Shown here: one piece after another, positions 5,144-12,655 of the stretch
How positions within the stretch are numbered: position 1 is the first letter of the stretch
How the letters are laid out: each line of letters opens with the position of its first letter
Assembly: GCA_964511865.1 (NCBI GenBank)
Contig: CAZEHW010000048.1
Coordinates: 1 to 18,080, forward strand
Direction: 5' to 3'
Length of the DNA: 18,080 bases
Source: ChocPot-Mid sp964511865
Lineage (GTDB): Bacteria > Bacteroidota > Ignavibacteria > Kapaibacteriales > UBA2268
Notes under the pieces: generated by a model
What the model was told of the DNA's origin: nothing
Seen by the model: the letters and a program-made list of their open reading frames with translations, nothing else
Database searches by the model: none
Position numbers and translations under genes: made by a program

Positions 5144-7053
5144 AATTAGATTCAAAAGTACCATCAGGTCCAATAAAGGATAGTTGGGATAAGCACAGAT
5201 TTGATATGAAGCTGATAAATCCGGCAAACAAGAGGAAATATAAAATTCTCGTTGTAGGTACCGGCTTAGCAGGTGCTTCAGCCGCCGCATCATTCGGAGA
5301 GTTGGGTTATAATGTCGAAACATTTACTTATAACGACAGTCCGAGAAGAGCCCACAGTATTGCCGCTCAGGGCGGAATTAATGCCGCAAAGAATTACCAG
5401 AATGATGGCGATAGCATTTGGCGTTTGTTCTATGACACTGTTAAAGGCGGTGACTTCCGTTCACGTGAAGCAAATGTTTATCGTTTGGCACAGGTGAGTG
5501 TTGATATAATTGACCAGTGTGTTGCTCAGGGAGTTCCGTTTGCACGTGAATATGGTGGTTTATTGGATAATCGTTCTTTCGGCGGCGCACAGGTCTCACG
5601 TACATTTTACGCAAGAGGACAGACGGGGCAACAGCTTTTACTCGGAGCATATTCGGCTTTGGTTAGGCAAATCGGTTTGGGCAAAGTGAAGTCCCACGTC
5701 AGAAAAGAGATGATGGATGTTGTTCTTATTGATGGAATTGCAAGAGGAATTGTAACACGTGATTTGGTTACAGGTAAAATTGAATCACATTGGGGCGATG
5801 CAGTTTGTTTGGCAACCGGAGGATACGGCAACGTATTTTTCCTTTCGACAAATGCACAGGCATGCAACGTTACAGCGGCATACAGAGCTTATAAAAAGGG
5901 TGCTTTGTTTGCAAATCCATGCTTTACTCAAATACATCCGACATGTATTCCTGTTAGCGGAGACCATCAGTCAAAATTAACATTGATGTCCGAATCATTG
6001 AGGAATGATGGCAGGATTTGGGTGCCAAAGAAGGAAGGCGACAAACGTCCACCGAGTCAGATACCTGAAGCTGAAAGAGATTATTATCTCGAAAGAAAAT
6101 ATCCAAGCTTTGGTAATTTGGCACCGAGAGATATTTCCTCACGTTCTGCAAAAGAAGTTTGCGACGAAGGTCGTGGTGTAGCAGCAACCGGCTTTGGTGT
6201 ATATCTCGATTTTGCTGATGCAATTGGACGGCTCGGTCAAAAGACTATCGAAGAAAGATATGGCAATTTGTTTGAGATGTACGAACGCATTACCGGTGTT
6301 GACCCATACAAAGAGCCGATGCAGATTTATCCGGCATCGCATTATACAATGGGTGGTTTGTGGGTTGATTACAACCTTCAAAGTACGATACCCGGATTGC
6401 ATATTCTCGGTGAAGCCAACTTCTCCGACCACGGAGCAAACCGACTTGGAGCAAGTGCATTGATGCAGGGATTGGCTGACGGTTATTATGTTATTCCTTA
6501 TACAATTGCTCATTTTCTTGCATCAAATAAGCTTGAGAAAGTTGATACGAATCATGCTGAGTTTAAAAAAGCAGAAACCGAAGCAAAGGATAAAATTAAT
6601 AAATTGATGTCAATAAACGGCAAACGCACTCCATCTTCATTCCACAGAGAACTTGGTGTTGTTATGTGGGATAAGATTGGAATGGGTAGAAATGCAAAAG
6701 GATTGAAAGAAGCAATAGAGGCAATTCCGAAAATCCGTGAAGAATTTTGGCAAAATGTCAAGGTTACAGGAACCGGAGAGGATTTGAACGTTGCTTTGGA
6801 AAAAGCAAACCGAACTGCTGATTTCCTTGAATTTGCGGAAGTAATGGCTTGGGATGCTCTGGAACGTGAAGAATCCTGCGGAGCTCATTTCCGTGAAGAA
6901 TATCAGTACGAAGACGGTGAAGCAAAACGTGATGACGAGAACTTCGCACATGTTGCTGCATGGGAATTTACGGGGGTTGGAAACAAGCCAAATCGTCACA
7001 AAGAAGAGTTACAATTTGAGAATGTAAAATTAGCTGTAAGGAGTTATAAATAA
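5140..7053 (+). CDS. sdhA: Succinate dehydrogenase/fumarate reductase flavoprotein subunit
   Basis: 637 residues, the usual length for the large Bacteroidota-type subunit. It carries FAD and the dicarboxylate site of complex II and interconverts succinate and fumarate. The ADP-binding loop GTGLAGASAA is at 40-49. In RRAHSIAAQGGINAA the histidine (about 72) is the residue to which FAD is covalently bound in this family. Active-site elements are FTQIHPT (262-268), the arginine in APRDISSR (about 330; proton transfer), HYTMGGLWVD (His about 401) and GEANFSDHGANRLGASALMQG (Arg about 435), all intact. The start at 5140 overlaps the sdhC stop as ATGA and has GGAGG 6 nt upstream. An upstream ATG at 5062 would add 26 residues coded over sdhC with no family similarity and is rejected. 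The stop overlaps the sdhB start by one base (TAATG). Confidence 0.97.
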   Translation: MKLDSKVPSGPIKDSWDKHRFDMKLINPANKRKYKILVVGTGLAGASAAASFGELGYNVETFTYNDSPRRAHSIAAQGGINAAKNYQNDGDSIWRLFYDTVKGGDFRSREANVYRLAQVSVDIIDQCVAQGVPFAREYGGLLDNRSFGGAQVSRTFYARGQTGQQLLLGAYSALVRQIGLGKVKSHVRKEMMDVVLIDGIARGIVTRDLVTGKIESHWGDAVCLATGGYGNVFFLSTNAQACNVTAAYRAYKKGALFANPCFTQIHPTCIPVSGDHQSKLTLMSESLRNDGRIWVPKKEGDKRPPSQIPEAERDYYLERKYPSFGNLAPRDISSRSAKEVCDEGRGVAATGFGVYLDFADAIGRLGQKTIEERYGNLFEMYERITGVDPYKEPMQIYPASHYTMGGLWVDYNLQSTIPGLHILGEANFSDHGANRLGASALMQGLADGYYVIPYTIAHFLASNKLEKVDTNHAEFKKAETEAKDKINKLMSINGKRTPSSFHRELGVVMWDKIGMGRNAKGLKEAIEAIPKIREEFWQNVKVTGTGEDLNVALEKANRTADFLEFAEVMAWDALEREESCGAHFREEYQYEDGEAKRDDENFAHVAAWEFTGVGNKPNRHKEELQFENVKLAVRSYK

Positions 7054-7805
7054 TGAAACTAACCTTGCATATATGGAGACAGAAAAATGCTCAGGCAAAA
7101 GGTGGATTCGAGAAGTTCCAGATGAACGATGTATCGGAAGATATGTCATTCCTCGAGATGCTCGATATCTTAAATGAGCAATTGATATTGGAAGGCACAG
7201 ACCCAATTGCCTTCGACCACGACTGCCGTGAAGGAATTTGCGGTGCATGTTCGCTTTCGATTAACGGGAATCCTCACGGTCCCGAAGCGGCTACAACGAC
7301 CTGCCAGCTTCACATGAGGAAATTCAAAGACGGACAAACTCTTTACATAGAGCCATTCCGTTCGAGAGCTTTTCCGGTAATTAAAGATTTGATTGTTGAC
7401 CGCACATCTTTTGATAGAATTATGGCGGCAGGTGGTTTTGTTGGTGTTCGCACAGGACAGCCGCAGGATGCAAATGCAATTCCCATTTCGAAAGAAAAAG
7501 CTGATTTGGCAATGGATGCCGCCGCTTGTATAGGTTGCGGTGCATGTGTTGCATCATGTCCTAATGGTGCGGCGATGCTATTTGTGTCGGCAAAGATAAG
7601 TCAATTTGCAATGCTTCCGCAGGGACAGCCCGAAAGAAAACGCAGAGCTTTGAAAATGGTTGACCAAATGGACAAAGAGGGATTTGGTGCCTGCACAAAC
7701 CATTACGAATGCGAAGCGGTTTGCCCAAAGAAAATTTCCGTCAGGTTCATAGCCCAGATGAACAGAGATTATCTGAAGGCGAGGATTTTGAAGGAAAAGG
7801 ATTGA
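7053..7805 (+). CDS. sdhB: Succinate dehydrogenase/fumarate reductase iron-sulfur subunit
   Basis: 250 residues. It passes electrons between the flavoprotein and the heme/quinone site through three iron-sulfur clusters. The N-terminal plant-type ferredoxin domain has the [2Fe-2S] ligands C58, C63 and C66 (CREGICGAC) and C84. The C-terminal ferredoxin domain has C159, C162, C165 and C169 (CIGCGACVASCP) and C214, C220 and C224 (CTNHYECEAVCP), the usual ligands for one [4Fe-4S] and one [3Fe-4S] cluster. All family cysteines are present. AAGGAG (7038-7043) lies 9 nt before the start, which overlaps the sdhA stop by one base. It is the last gene of the operon; a heptamer repeat starts 2 nt after the stop codon and a hairpin follows. 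Confidence 0.97.
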   Translation: MKLTLHIWRQKNAQAKGGFEKFQMNDVSEDMSFLEMLDILNEQLILEGTDPIAFDHDCREGICGACSLSINGNPHGPEAATTTCQLHMRKFKDGQTLYIEPFRSRAFPVIKDLIVDRTSFDRIMAAGGFVGVRTGQPQDANAIPISKEKADLAMDAAACIGCGACVASCPNGAAMLFVSAKISQFAMLPQGQPERKRRALKMVDQMDKEGFGACTNHYECEAVCPKKISVRFIAQMNRDYLKARILKEKD

Positions 7806-7807
7806 GG

Positions 7808-7835
7808 ACGTGAAACGTGAAACGCGAAACGTAAA
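7808..7835 (+). repeat. Four tandem heptamers (ACGYRAA) just after the sdhB stop codon
   Basis: Units ACGTGAA (7808-7814), ACGTGAA (7815-7821), ACGCGAA (7822-7828) and ACGTAAA (7829-7835) run without interruption. The array begins 2 nt after the TGA of sdhB. A related array with ATGTAAA-type units lies in the same position after wzm (1789-1809). Function unknown; the 7-bp period recalls the heptameric short tandem repeats known from cyanobacteria. Confidence 0.7.
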
Positions 7836-7842
7836 ATGAAAA

Positions 7843-7871
7843 AGCTCCTCCGATTTTGGATAGGGGGAGCT
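7843..7871 (+). terminator. Hairpin after the sdhCAB operon, possible terminator
   Basis: AGCTCCTCC (7843-7851) can pair with GGGGGAGCT (7863-7871) in a 9-bp stem with one G-U pair and an 11-nt loop. On the plus strand it is followed by GATATTTATAAAT, a poor U-tract. On the minus strand the stem is followed by TTTTT, but no minus-strand gene ends here. It could therefore be a weak terminator, an RNA-stabilising hairpin, or a dispersed repeat. Confidence 0.4.
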
Positions 7872-7895
7872 GATATTTATAAATCTGGAGATAAT

Positions 7896-8600
7896 ATGGC
7901 TAAGATAATGATGATGTTGATTATTATTTATTCTTTTACAGCTTGTTCTGCAAAGAAGAAGAATGATCAATCAGATAATTCTGGATCATTAACGCGATAT
8001 AAACCAGTTCTGACAAGAACATTTGATTTGAGAATTCATAGGAATTATGATAAATTAGTTGAACGGGCTAAATCCCAAGATTCGACATTAGATTTCTTTG
8101 ACTTGAGGTTAGCATACTATCAAAAATCTGAATATAGCTTTGGAGGTGTTGAATTTGATGATACAAAAGAACAATTATTTAATGCTATACAACAAAAAAA
8201 ATGGAATGATGCAATAAAATTTGCAAATGTGATTTTGGAAAACAAATTTGTTGATTTAGATTGCCATTTATATTGTGCGTATTCATACAATAATTTAGGT
8301 GATTCTTCAAAAGCAAGATATCATGCAATTATTTATCATAAATTGTTGGAATCACTCTTAACTTCAGGTGATGGAAAAAGCGATTCGACTGCATATGTTA
8401 TTATAGATGAAAGCGAAGAATATATTATTTTAGATGCTTTGGATTTAAAACCTAGAGAACAAGCCCTATTAGAAATTGATGGAAAACCTTACGATCTATT
8501 AACAGCAATCGATGTTAAAAACAATAAAAAGAAAGAAGTTTATTTTAATAAAACTCTCCCACGACTCAAATTGGATCAACTATTCAATAAAAAGAAATAA
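7896..8600 (+). CDS. Lipoprotein with DUF4919-like domain
   Basis: 234 residues. MAKIMMMLIIIYSFTAC is a short lipoprotein signal peptide with the lipid-modified cysteine at 17. The mature part has DFFDLRLAYYQKSEYSFGG, a helical stretch with tetratricopeptide-like spacing (AIQQKKWNDAIKFANVIL, then CAYSYNNLGDSSKARYHAII) and the segment SGDGKSDSTAYVIIDESEEY, which together resemble the DUF4919 family of Bacteroidota as I remember it. No biochemical function is known to me for this family. The start at 7896 is chosen because GGAG lies 5 nt upstream (7887-7890) and because it leaves the signal peptide at the N-terminus. An in-frame ATG at 7836 would read through the post-sdh hairpin. It probably has its own promoter, since a repeat and hairpin separate it from sdhB, and a good terminator follows. 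Confidence 0.75.
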   Translation: MAKIMMMLIIIYSFTACSAKKKNDQSDNSGSLTRYKPVLTRTFDLRIHRNYDKLVERAKSQDSTLDFFDLRLAYYQKSEYSFGGVEFDDTKEQLFNAIQQKKWNDAIKFANVILENKFVDLDCHLYCAYSYNNLGDSSKARYHAIIYHKLLESLLTSGDGKSDSTAYVIIDESEEYIILDALDLKPREQALLEIDGKPYDLLTAIDVKNNKKKEVYFNKTLPRLKLDQLFNKKK

Positions 8601-8612
8601 ACTCGATTTGTA

Positions 8613-8641
8613 GGGGCAGGTTTTGGGACCTGCTCCTTTTT
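8613..8641 (+). terminator. Rho-independent terminator of the DUF4919-like gene
   Basis: GGGGCAGG (8613-8620) pairs with CCTGCTCC (8629-8636) in an 8-bp stem with one wobble pair and an 8-nt loop, followed by TTTTT (8637-8641). It lies 12 nt after the stop codon. The neighbour on the other side is convergent. Confidence 0.75.
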
Positions 8642-8678
8642 GTAAATTATTGAAAAAAACTTTTTAAATTTTATAAAA

Positions 8679-9416
8679 TTAAAAGTTCAATTTTTTTAAA
8701 ACAATTTTACATTTAAAATTTTCTGATAATTCATATATGCTAAGAAGTTTTTTGTATAAACTACTACTTGTATAATGCCCCATCTGTCCCTCACTATTTA
8801 ATTGATATTGAATTGTAGTCAGTTTGTTTAAAAATTCATTTTTATTAATATCAATTATTATTTTATTGGTTAAGGAATCTTCGATATATGAAACATCTTT
8901 AAAACTAAATAAAACATTGAAAGAAGTATTAGAGTATGATGGGTCTTCATATACAGATGGTCGTGTTTTTCTATCTGAATTATCAATAATCCTGATTTCC
9001 TTAAATTGTTTTATTTTTTGATTAATTATTGAATAGAAAATAATTAAAACATCATCAGATCCAACCATATCAGGATTACTTAAATTAACTTTTTCTGAAC
9101 GACATAAAGTTACTGTGTCGTGGTTACTGTTTCTACAATAAGGATTTTCGTTATTTTCACTAAATAAATTCTTGGGTGAAATTTTCAAACTATAGTTAAT
9201 CGTGTCAAGGTAATCCTTATACTCTTGATGTGAAGGGTGCCAATATGATGATTTAATATTCATAACTGCACTTAGGCCATCTATATCAACATAAATACTG
9301 TCAATTTCAATTTTACTTTCGTTGATTACTTGTACAGGTTTAACATCATCACAAGATGAAAAGATAAAAACTATAATCATGAAAACAACTTGACAAATAA
9401 TAATTTTATTTTCCAT
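8679..9416 (-). CDS. Hypothetical lipoprotein
   Basis: 245 residues that I do not recognise. The N-terminus MENKIIICQVVFMIIVFIFSSC is a lipoprotein signal peptide with the lipidated cysteine at 22 followed by DD. The rest is polar, rich in Asn, Ser, Ile and Lys, without internal hydrophobic segments, and appears beta-rich in its first half (SKIEIDSIYVDIDGLSAVMNI). Two cysteines, in NPYCRN and TLCRSE, might form a disulfide in the periplasm. AAAAAGG stands 4 nt upstream of the start. It is convergent with the DUF4919-like gene and separated by 136 bp from the T9SS cargo gene upstream on the same strand. The codon composition is very AT-rich. No function can be proposed. Confidence 0.7.
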   Translation of the reverse strand: MENKIIICQVVFMIIVFIFSSCDDVKPVQVINESKIEIDSIYVDIDGLSAVMNIKSSYWHPSHQEYKDYLDTINYSLKISPKNLFSENNENPYCRNSNHDTVTLCRSEKVNLSNPDMVGSDDVLIIFYSIINQKIKQFKEIRIIDNSDRKTRPSVYEDPSYSNTSFNVLFSFKDVSYIEDSLTNKIIIDINKNEFLNKLTTIQYQLNSEGQMGHYTSSSLYKKLLSIYELSENFKCKIVLKKLNF

Positions 9417-9552
9417 ATTTGAACCTTTTTACAAATGGTCATTAATTTTATTCAAATTTAGTATAAAAACCGTAGAAGGTAAATATTTATTTTAAAACCA
9501 CCTTATACCCCATCCTTCTTCCACATTTTTCCTGCTTGCGGAGGATTTGTTT

Positions 9553-10983
9553 TTACTGGACAATTAGTTTGTTCGATATAATATTATTTTCCGAATCAAT
9601 TAAAATTATTAAATATAAACCTGATTCGAGGTTGTTTAGTTTGATTTTCATTTCATTTTGATAATCAGTATTAAGTTCAATTCTCTCCTTTCCAAATAGG
9701 TCAATGATTTTGACTTTGGAAATTGGTAATTGATTTCTGATTGTGATTATATCATCTCCCTTTACGGGATTTGGAAAATAATTGAATGAAGCNNNNNNNN
9801 NNGACAAGGGATTGCCCCATGTTTCTGTTCCTTTTTTGTAAAAGACTAATTGATATTCATCGCTTAATACATCTCCGAATGGGTAAAAGTAACTGTGGAA
9901 TAATCCACAACCTTCAAGATATGAGCTACTGTGAGAAGGGTCATAGAAGACAAAGTCCCAGCAAGTATCGTTGGATTTTAAATACAAATCCGATAAGGGA
10001 ATTAGTAAACGGTGATTATTTATATCGGATTCTTTATAGGAATATGATACACCCCGAATCCAATCATATTGCATTTCTTCAAATACTGGTTCATCAGGGA
10101 TATATGATAACTTATTTAAAAGGTAGCTTTCTTCTATAATTTCTGTATAAATGGTATCTAATGGTTCATATAGTTCTTTAGAATTTTTTTCATACTTAGT
10201 TGTGTTTTGAAATAAATAATAGACACTGTCTTTATCTTTTAAAATATTTTTGTCTACTACTTTTGAGATACTTTTTATAGATATATAACCCCATTCTGCT
10301 TCCGAATAATGATAGGTGGAATGAAACTCATCTCCAACTTCGTAATCAAATATTTCGTTTGGAGTGAGAAATGTTTTACCGGCTTTTGGATTAGTTTTTC
10401 CTGATAAAGTATAAATTACAATTGATTCAGGGAAATTTATAATATTGAATATTTTTACAAATCCGTGATTTTTACTGATGGAAAATCTTATTCCGTTAAG
10501 TAGGTCACAAATGATTTCTCCGTCTGAATTTAGATGCTCAATGTAAAAGGTCTTTATTGTGTCGCTGATGCCAAGAAATTCTCCGATAGTTGCACTGGAT
10601 AATGTCGCCTGAAAATAATCTCCATTTTGGGATTTATATAATATGAAACTGTTTTTCGGAGAAATTAACGGTTCAAATCTGATGGTATCGTTGTCTTTGT
10701 TGAAAAATAAATATACAGAATCGGATTCTTCGATAAATTGAGGACCGAGCCATGAAGGACCATTCGGTTTGATGCAATTATTGTCGTCTGTATTCCATGT
10801 GCGGTTTAGAAAATAGTTTGTTTTATTATTGATGATTCTGCTTGAATCAATCCTGACGGCAAGAATTTCATTTCCAGAATTGATGAAGAATGCAGTATCA
10901 TTAGCAACAACGGGCATATAATCTTTTGCATAAACAACAAAAGAGGAGATAAAAACCAGCAAAATGACAATGAGATTTTTCAT
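9553..10983 (-). CDS. Secreted protein with T9SS type A sorting domain (contains assembly gap)
   Basis: 476 residues as assembled, including four undetermined residues at the 10-N gap. Residues 1-19 are a signal peptide (cleavage after VVYA). The large middle part is not a family I recognise; it is beta-rich and aromatic, with many short acidic turns. The last 79 residues or so (from ASFNYFPNPVKG) form a Por-secretion C-terminal sorting domain: the FPNP opening motif, SKVKIIDLFGKERIEL, LNNLESGLYLIILID and a final strand ending LIVQ. Such domains send the protein through the outer membrane by the type IX system, with removal of the tag and often anchoring at the surface. The gap lies directly before this domain, so the linker and true length are unknown, although the frame is kept across it. 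It lacks a clear Shine-Dalgarno. Confidence 0.75.
   Translation of the reverse strand: MKNLIVILLVFISSFVVYAKDYMPVVANDTAFFINSGNEILAVRIDSSRIINNKTNYFLNRTWNTDDNNCIKPNGPSWLGPQFIEESDSVYLFFNKDNDTIRFEPLISPKNSFILYKSQNGDYFQATLSSATIGEFLGISDTIKTFYIEHLNSDGEIICDLLNGIRFSISKNHGFVKIFNIINFPESIVIYTLSGKTNPKAGKTFLTPNEIFDYEVGDEFHSTYHYSEAEWGYISIKSISKVVDKNILKDKDSVYYLFQNTTKYEKNSKELYEPLDTIYTEIIEESYLLNKLSYIPDEPVFEEMQYDWIRGVSYSYKESDINNHRLLIPLSDLYLKSNDTCWDFVFYDPSHSSSYLEGCGLFHSYFYPFGDVLSDEYQLVFYKKGTETWGNPLXXXXASFNYFPNPVKGDDIITIRNQLPISKVKIIDLFGKERIELNTDYQNEMKIKLNNLESGLYLIILIDSENNIISNKLIVQ
9793..9802. other. Assembly gap (10 N)
   Basis: Ten undetermined bases inside the T9SS cargo gene, just before the codons for the C-terminal sorting domain. 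Ten Ns may be a placeholder and not a measured size, so residues could be missing. Confidence 0.95.
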
Positions 10984-11282
10984 GTTATCAGCAATATTTC
11001 TTCAATAAAGATTTAATTTATGTATATTTTATTGAATTTACAAGAAGAATTTCAATTTTGTAAGTATTGTTTGGGCTAAAGTCCGAATGCTGCGATGATT
11101 TTTATTCGCGAGCTGAAGCTCACTACAATTTTTAAAAATTTGTAATAATCTCCGCAAAATATGCGGTTAATAATACAGCTATTTACCGCATTTAAATGTC
11201 GGAAAGCTATTAATCATTTCGATATTTTTCTTAATTTGCAAAAATTGAATTCTTAAGGTAGTATAATAAGAAATTTTATAGT
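10984..11282. repeat. 299-bp intergenic region with a chain of short hairpins
   Basis: No gene is seen here. Several inverted repeats follow one another: GGGCT-AA-AGTCC (with a wobble), GAGCT-GA-AGCTC (11110-11121), CCGCA-AAATA-TGCGG (11152-11166), and CCGCATTT-AAATGTCGG with one bulged base, enclosed by outer AGCT arms (about 11178-11210). The first two resemble dispersed intergenic repeats of AT-rich Bacteroidota genomes in my memory, so this may be a decayed repeat cluster. It separates the divergent T9SS cargo and nucleotidyltransferase genes and must also contain their promoters. Confidence 0.45.
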
Positions 11283-11597
11283 ATGGAAATACCACAGGAA
11301 ATAATTGATATCATCAAGAATTTTGTTAAAGAAGCTCTAAAAGAAAACATCAGGATTTCTCAAGCGGTTTTATTTGGTAGTTTTGCCAAAGGGACAAATC
11401 ATGAATATAGCGATATTGACGTTGCTGTTGTTTCAGAAGATTTTGAAGGAATCAGATTATTTGACAATATTCGGCTTGGCAAACCAAGAGTAAATACAAG
11501 TGTTGACATCGAAACTCATCCTTACAGACCGGAAGAATTTAATGAAGATAACCCATTCGTAAAAGAAATTCTCGAATACGGAATTAGGATTGTTTAA
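11283..11597 (+). CDS. MNT-type nucleotidyltransferase domain protein
   Basis: 104 residues, the usual size for a minimal nucleotidyltransferase of the DNA polymerase beta superfamily. The active-site pattern is complete: GSFAKG (32-37), the pair of metal-binding aspartates in YSDIDVAVVS (D44, D46), and a third acidic position in SVDIETHPY (D75). Proteins of this type are usually antitoxins that AMPylate or pair with a HEPN toxin encoded next door. Here no HEPN gene is adjacent: the next gene is a lipoprotein 147 bp downstream and the upstream neighbour is divergent. It may be an orphan antitoxin, or its partner may have been lost or lie elsewhere. No clear ribosome site is visible. A palindromic hairpin begins 11 nt after the stop codon. 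Confidence 0.85.
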   Translation: MEIPQEIIDIIKNFVKEALKENIRISQAVLFGSFAKGTNHEYSDIDVAVVSEDFEGIRLFDNIRLGKPRVNTSVDIETHPYRPEEFNEDNPFVKEILEYGIRIV

Positions 11598-11608
11598 GCT
11601 GGTTTACC

Positions 11609-11635
11609 TTTCCGAAAGTTTCGAACTTTCGGAAA
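11609..11635. repeat. Palindromic hairpin repeat, copy 1 (possible terminator)
   Basis: Perfect 12-bp arms TTTCCGAAAGTT and AACTTTCGGAAA around the 3-nt centre TCG. It starts 11 nt after the nucleotidyltransferase stop codon. A near-identical copy follows the next gene (12561-12588). No U-tract follows directly, so it may act as a repeat element or an mRNA end-stabiliser and not as a classic terminator. Confidence 0.65.
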
Positions 11636-11744
11636 TTATAAGAAATATTTCAACTTTTTTACTTTTTTTCAAGAAAAAGTGCAACTTTTTCATGAATTAT
11701 GTGTTATTTACAATAAATAATGTACAATTTTTTCGGGAGTTGAT

Positions 11745-12545
11745 ATGAAAAAGATTTTTATACCTTTATTGACCTTGATATTTATCATTTTGAGCTGTGA
11801 AAAAGAGAGCAGTCCAACCATTACAGATGTAAAGCCCGGCAATATCACAGGCATTCTTGATATTTACGATAGTGACGACAACGGCGGTGCTAATGTCAGC
11901 TTAAAAGGAACTAATATTTCAACAACTACTAACTACGAAGGCAGGTGGACTTTAACAAATGTTGAACCCGGTGTTTATGATATAATTTTTTCAAAACCGG
12001 GATATGATACTACCGAAGTTTATGGGTTCCCATTTCCGGGAAATGGAACTATGTTTTGCCTTTATCAAGAACCTTATTCATATTCGACTCAAACAGATTT
12101 TTCTTTTGGTGGTGGATGGTGGCTTTGTCCAAACAGTAACGATAAAATCAAAGATTTTAACATTGACAAGAATTATCTTTACGATACAACATGGACTAAT
12201 CCATTTCATGAACAAATAGAAAGAATAGACACTTCATTACTATTTGAAGGAAATATCGATAAAGCAGTTGGTTTGTTATTTTATCTTGCAACATATTCTG
12301 ATGTATCAATAACCAAGAAAGAAAACTCTATTCAATATTATGTCCTTCTTTCAGGAATTAAAAACAATTTTCAGATTAAGATACCTCAAAGATTTTTTGT
12401 TGAATGGAATTATAATTCAGGGACTAAAATATATTGCATTTCATATCCTCTTAAATACGGATATCAGATTGATTTAAGAAATGATAAAAGAAGATTAATT
12501 GGTCTAGGGCAACCATCTGAAGTTATAGAACATACAATTCCATAA
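11745..12545 (+). CDS. Lipoprotein with carboxypeptidase-regulatory-like domain
   Basis: 266 residues. MKKIFIPLLTLIFIILSC is a lipoprotein signal peptide with the cysteine at 18 (lipobox ILSC) followed by EKES. Residues about 33-90 match the pattern of carboxypeptidase regulatory-like (transthyretin-fold) domains: GNITGILDI, then ANVSLKGTNIST, YEGRWTLTNVEPGVYDIIFSKPGYDTTEV. The remaining 170 residues are not recognised; they include a Gly/Trp-rich turn FSFGGGWWLCP and beta-rich segments. It is probably anchored in the outer membrane or periplasmic. GGGAG lies 5 nt before the start (11735-11739). It is flanked on both sides by copies of the same palindromic hairpin, which suggests separate transcription from its neighbours. 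Enzymatic activity is not indicated. Confidence 0.75.
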   Translation: MKKIFIPLLTLIFIILSCEKESSPTITDVKPGNITGILDIYDSDDNGGANVSLKGTNISTTTNYEGRWTLTNVEPGVYDIIFSKPGYDTTEVYGFPFPGNGTMFCLYQEPYSYSTQTDFSFGGGWWLCPNSNDKIKDFNIDKNYLYDTTWTNPFHEQIERIDTSLLFEGNIDKAVGLLFYLATYSDVSITKKENSIQYYVLLSGIKNNFQIKIPQRFFVEWNYNSGTKIYCISYPLKYGYQIDLRNDKRRLIGLGQPSEVIEHTIP

Positions 12546-12560
12546 TATTTTAAGCAAAAA

Positions 12561-12588
12561 TTTTCCGAAAGTTTCGAACTTTCGAAAA
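12561..12588. repeat. Palindromic hairpin repeat, copy 2 (possible terminator)
   Basis: Arms TTTTCCGAAAGTT and AACTTTCGAAAA around TCG, the same element as at 11609-11635 with one G missing from the right arm. It starts 15 nt after the lipoprotein stop codon, between convergent genes. Confidence 0.6.
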
Positions 12589-12655
12589 GTTGAATTCTCA
12601 TTATAATTAATTCCAATTGTTATTTTGGATTGCAAACGATAAATTAAACATATTA

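Noticed and set aside
7808..7835. Heptamer array considered as a CRISPR or VNTR locus
   Set aside because: Units are 7 bp with no spacers and only four copies, and no cas genes are present; described as a short tandem repeat instead.
7836..7895. Upstream start of the DUF4919-like lipoprotein at 7836
   Set aside because: It would code through the post-sdh hairpin and bury the lipoprotein signal peptide behind 20 residues; the ATG at 7896 has GGAG 5 nt upstream.
11661..11680. Inverted repeat ACTTTTT-N6-AAAAAGT before the lipoprotein gene
   Set aside because: Built only from A/T runs in AT-rich DNA and easily arises by chance; no support for a terminator or operator.
11283..12545. Nucleotidyltransferase plus downstream gene as a toxin-antitoxin pair
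   Set aside because: The downstream product has a lipoprotein signal peptide and a transthyretin-fold domain, so it is not a HEPN toxin, and a hairpin and 147 bp separate the genes.
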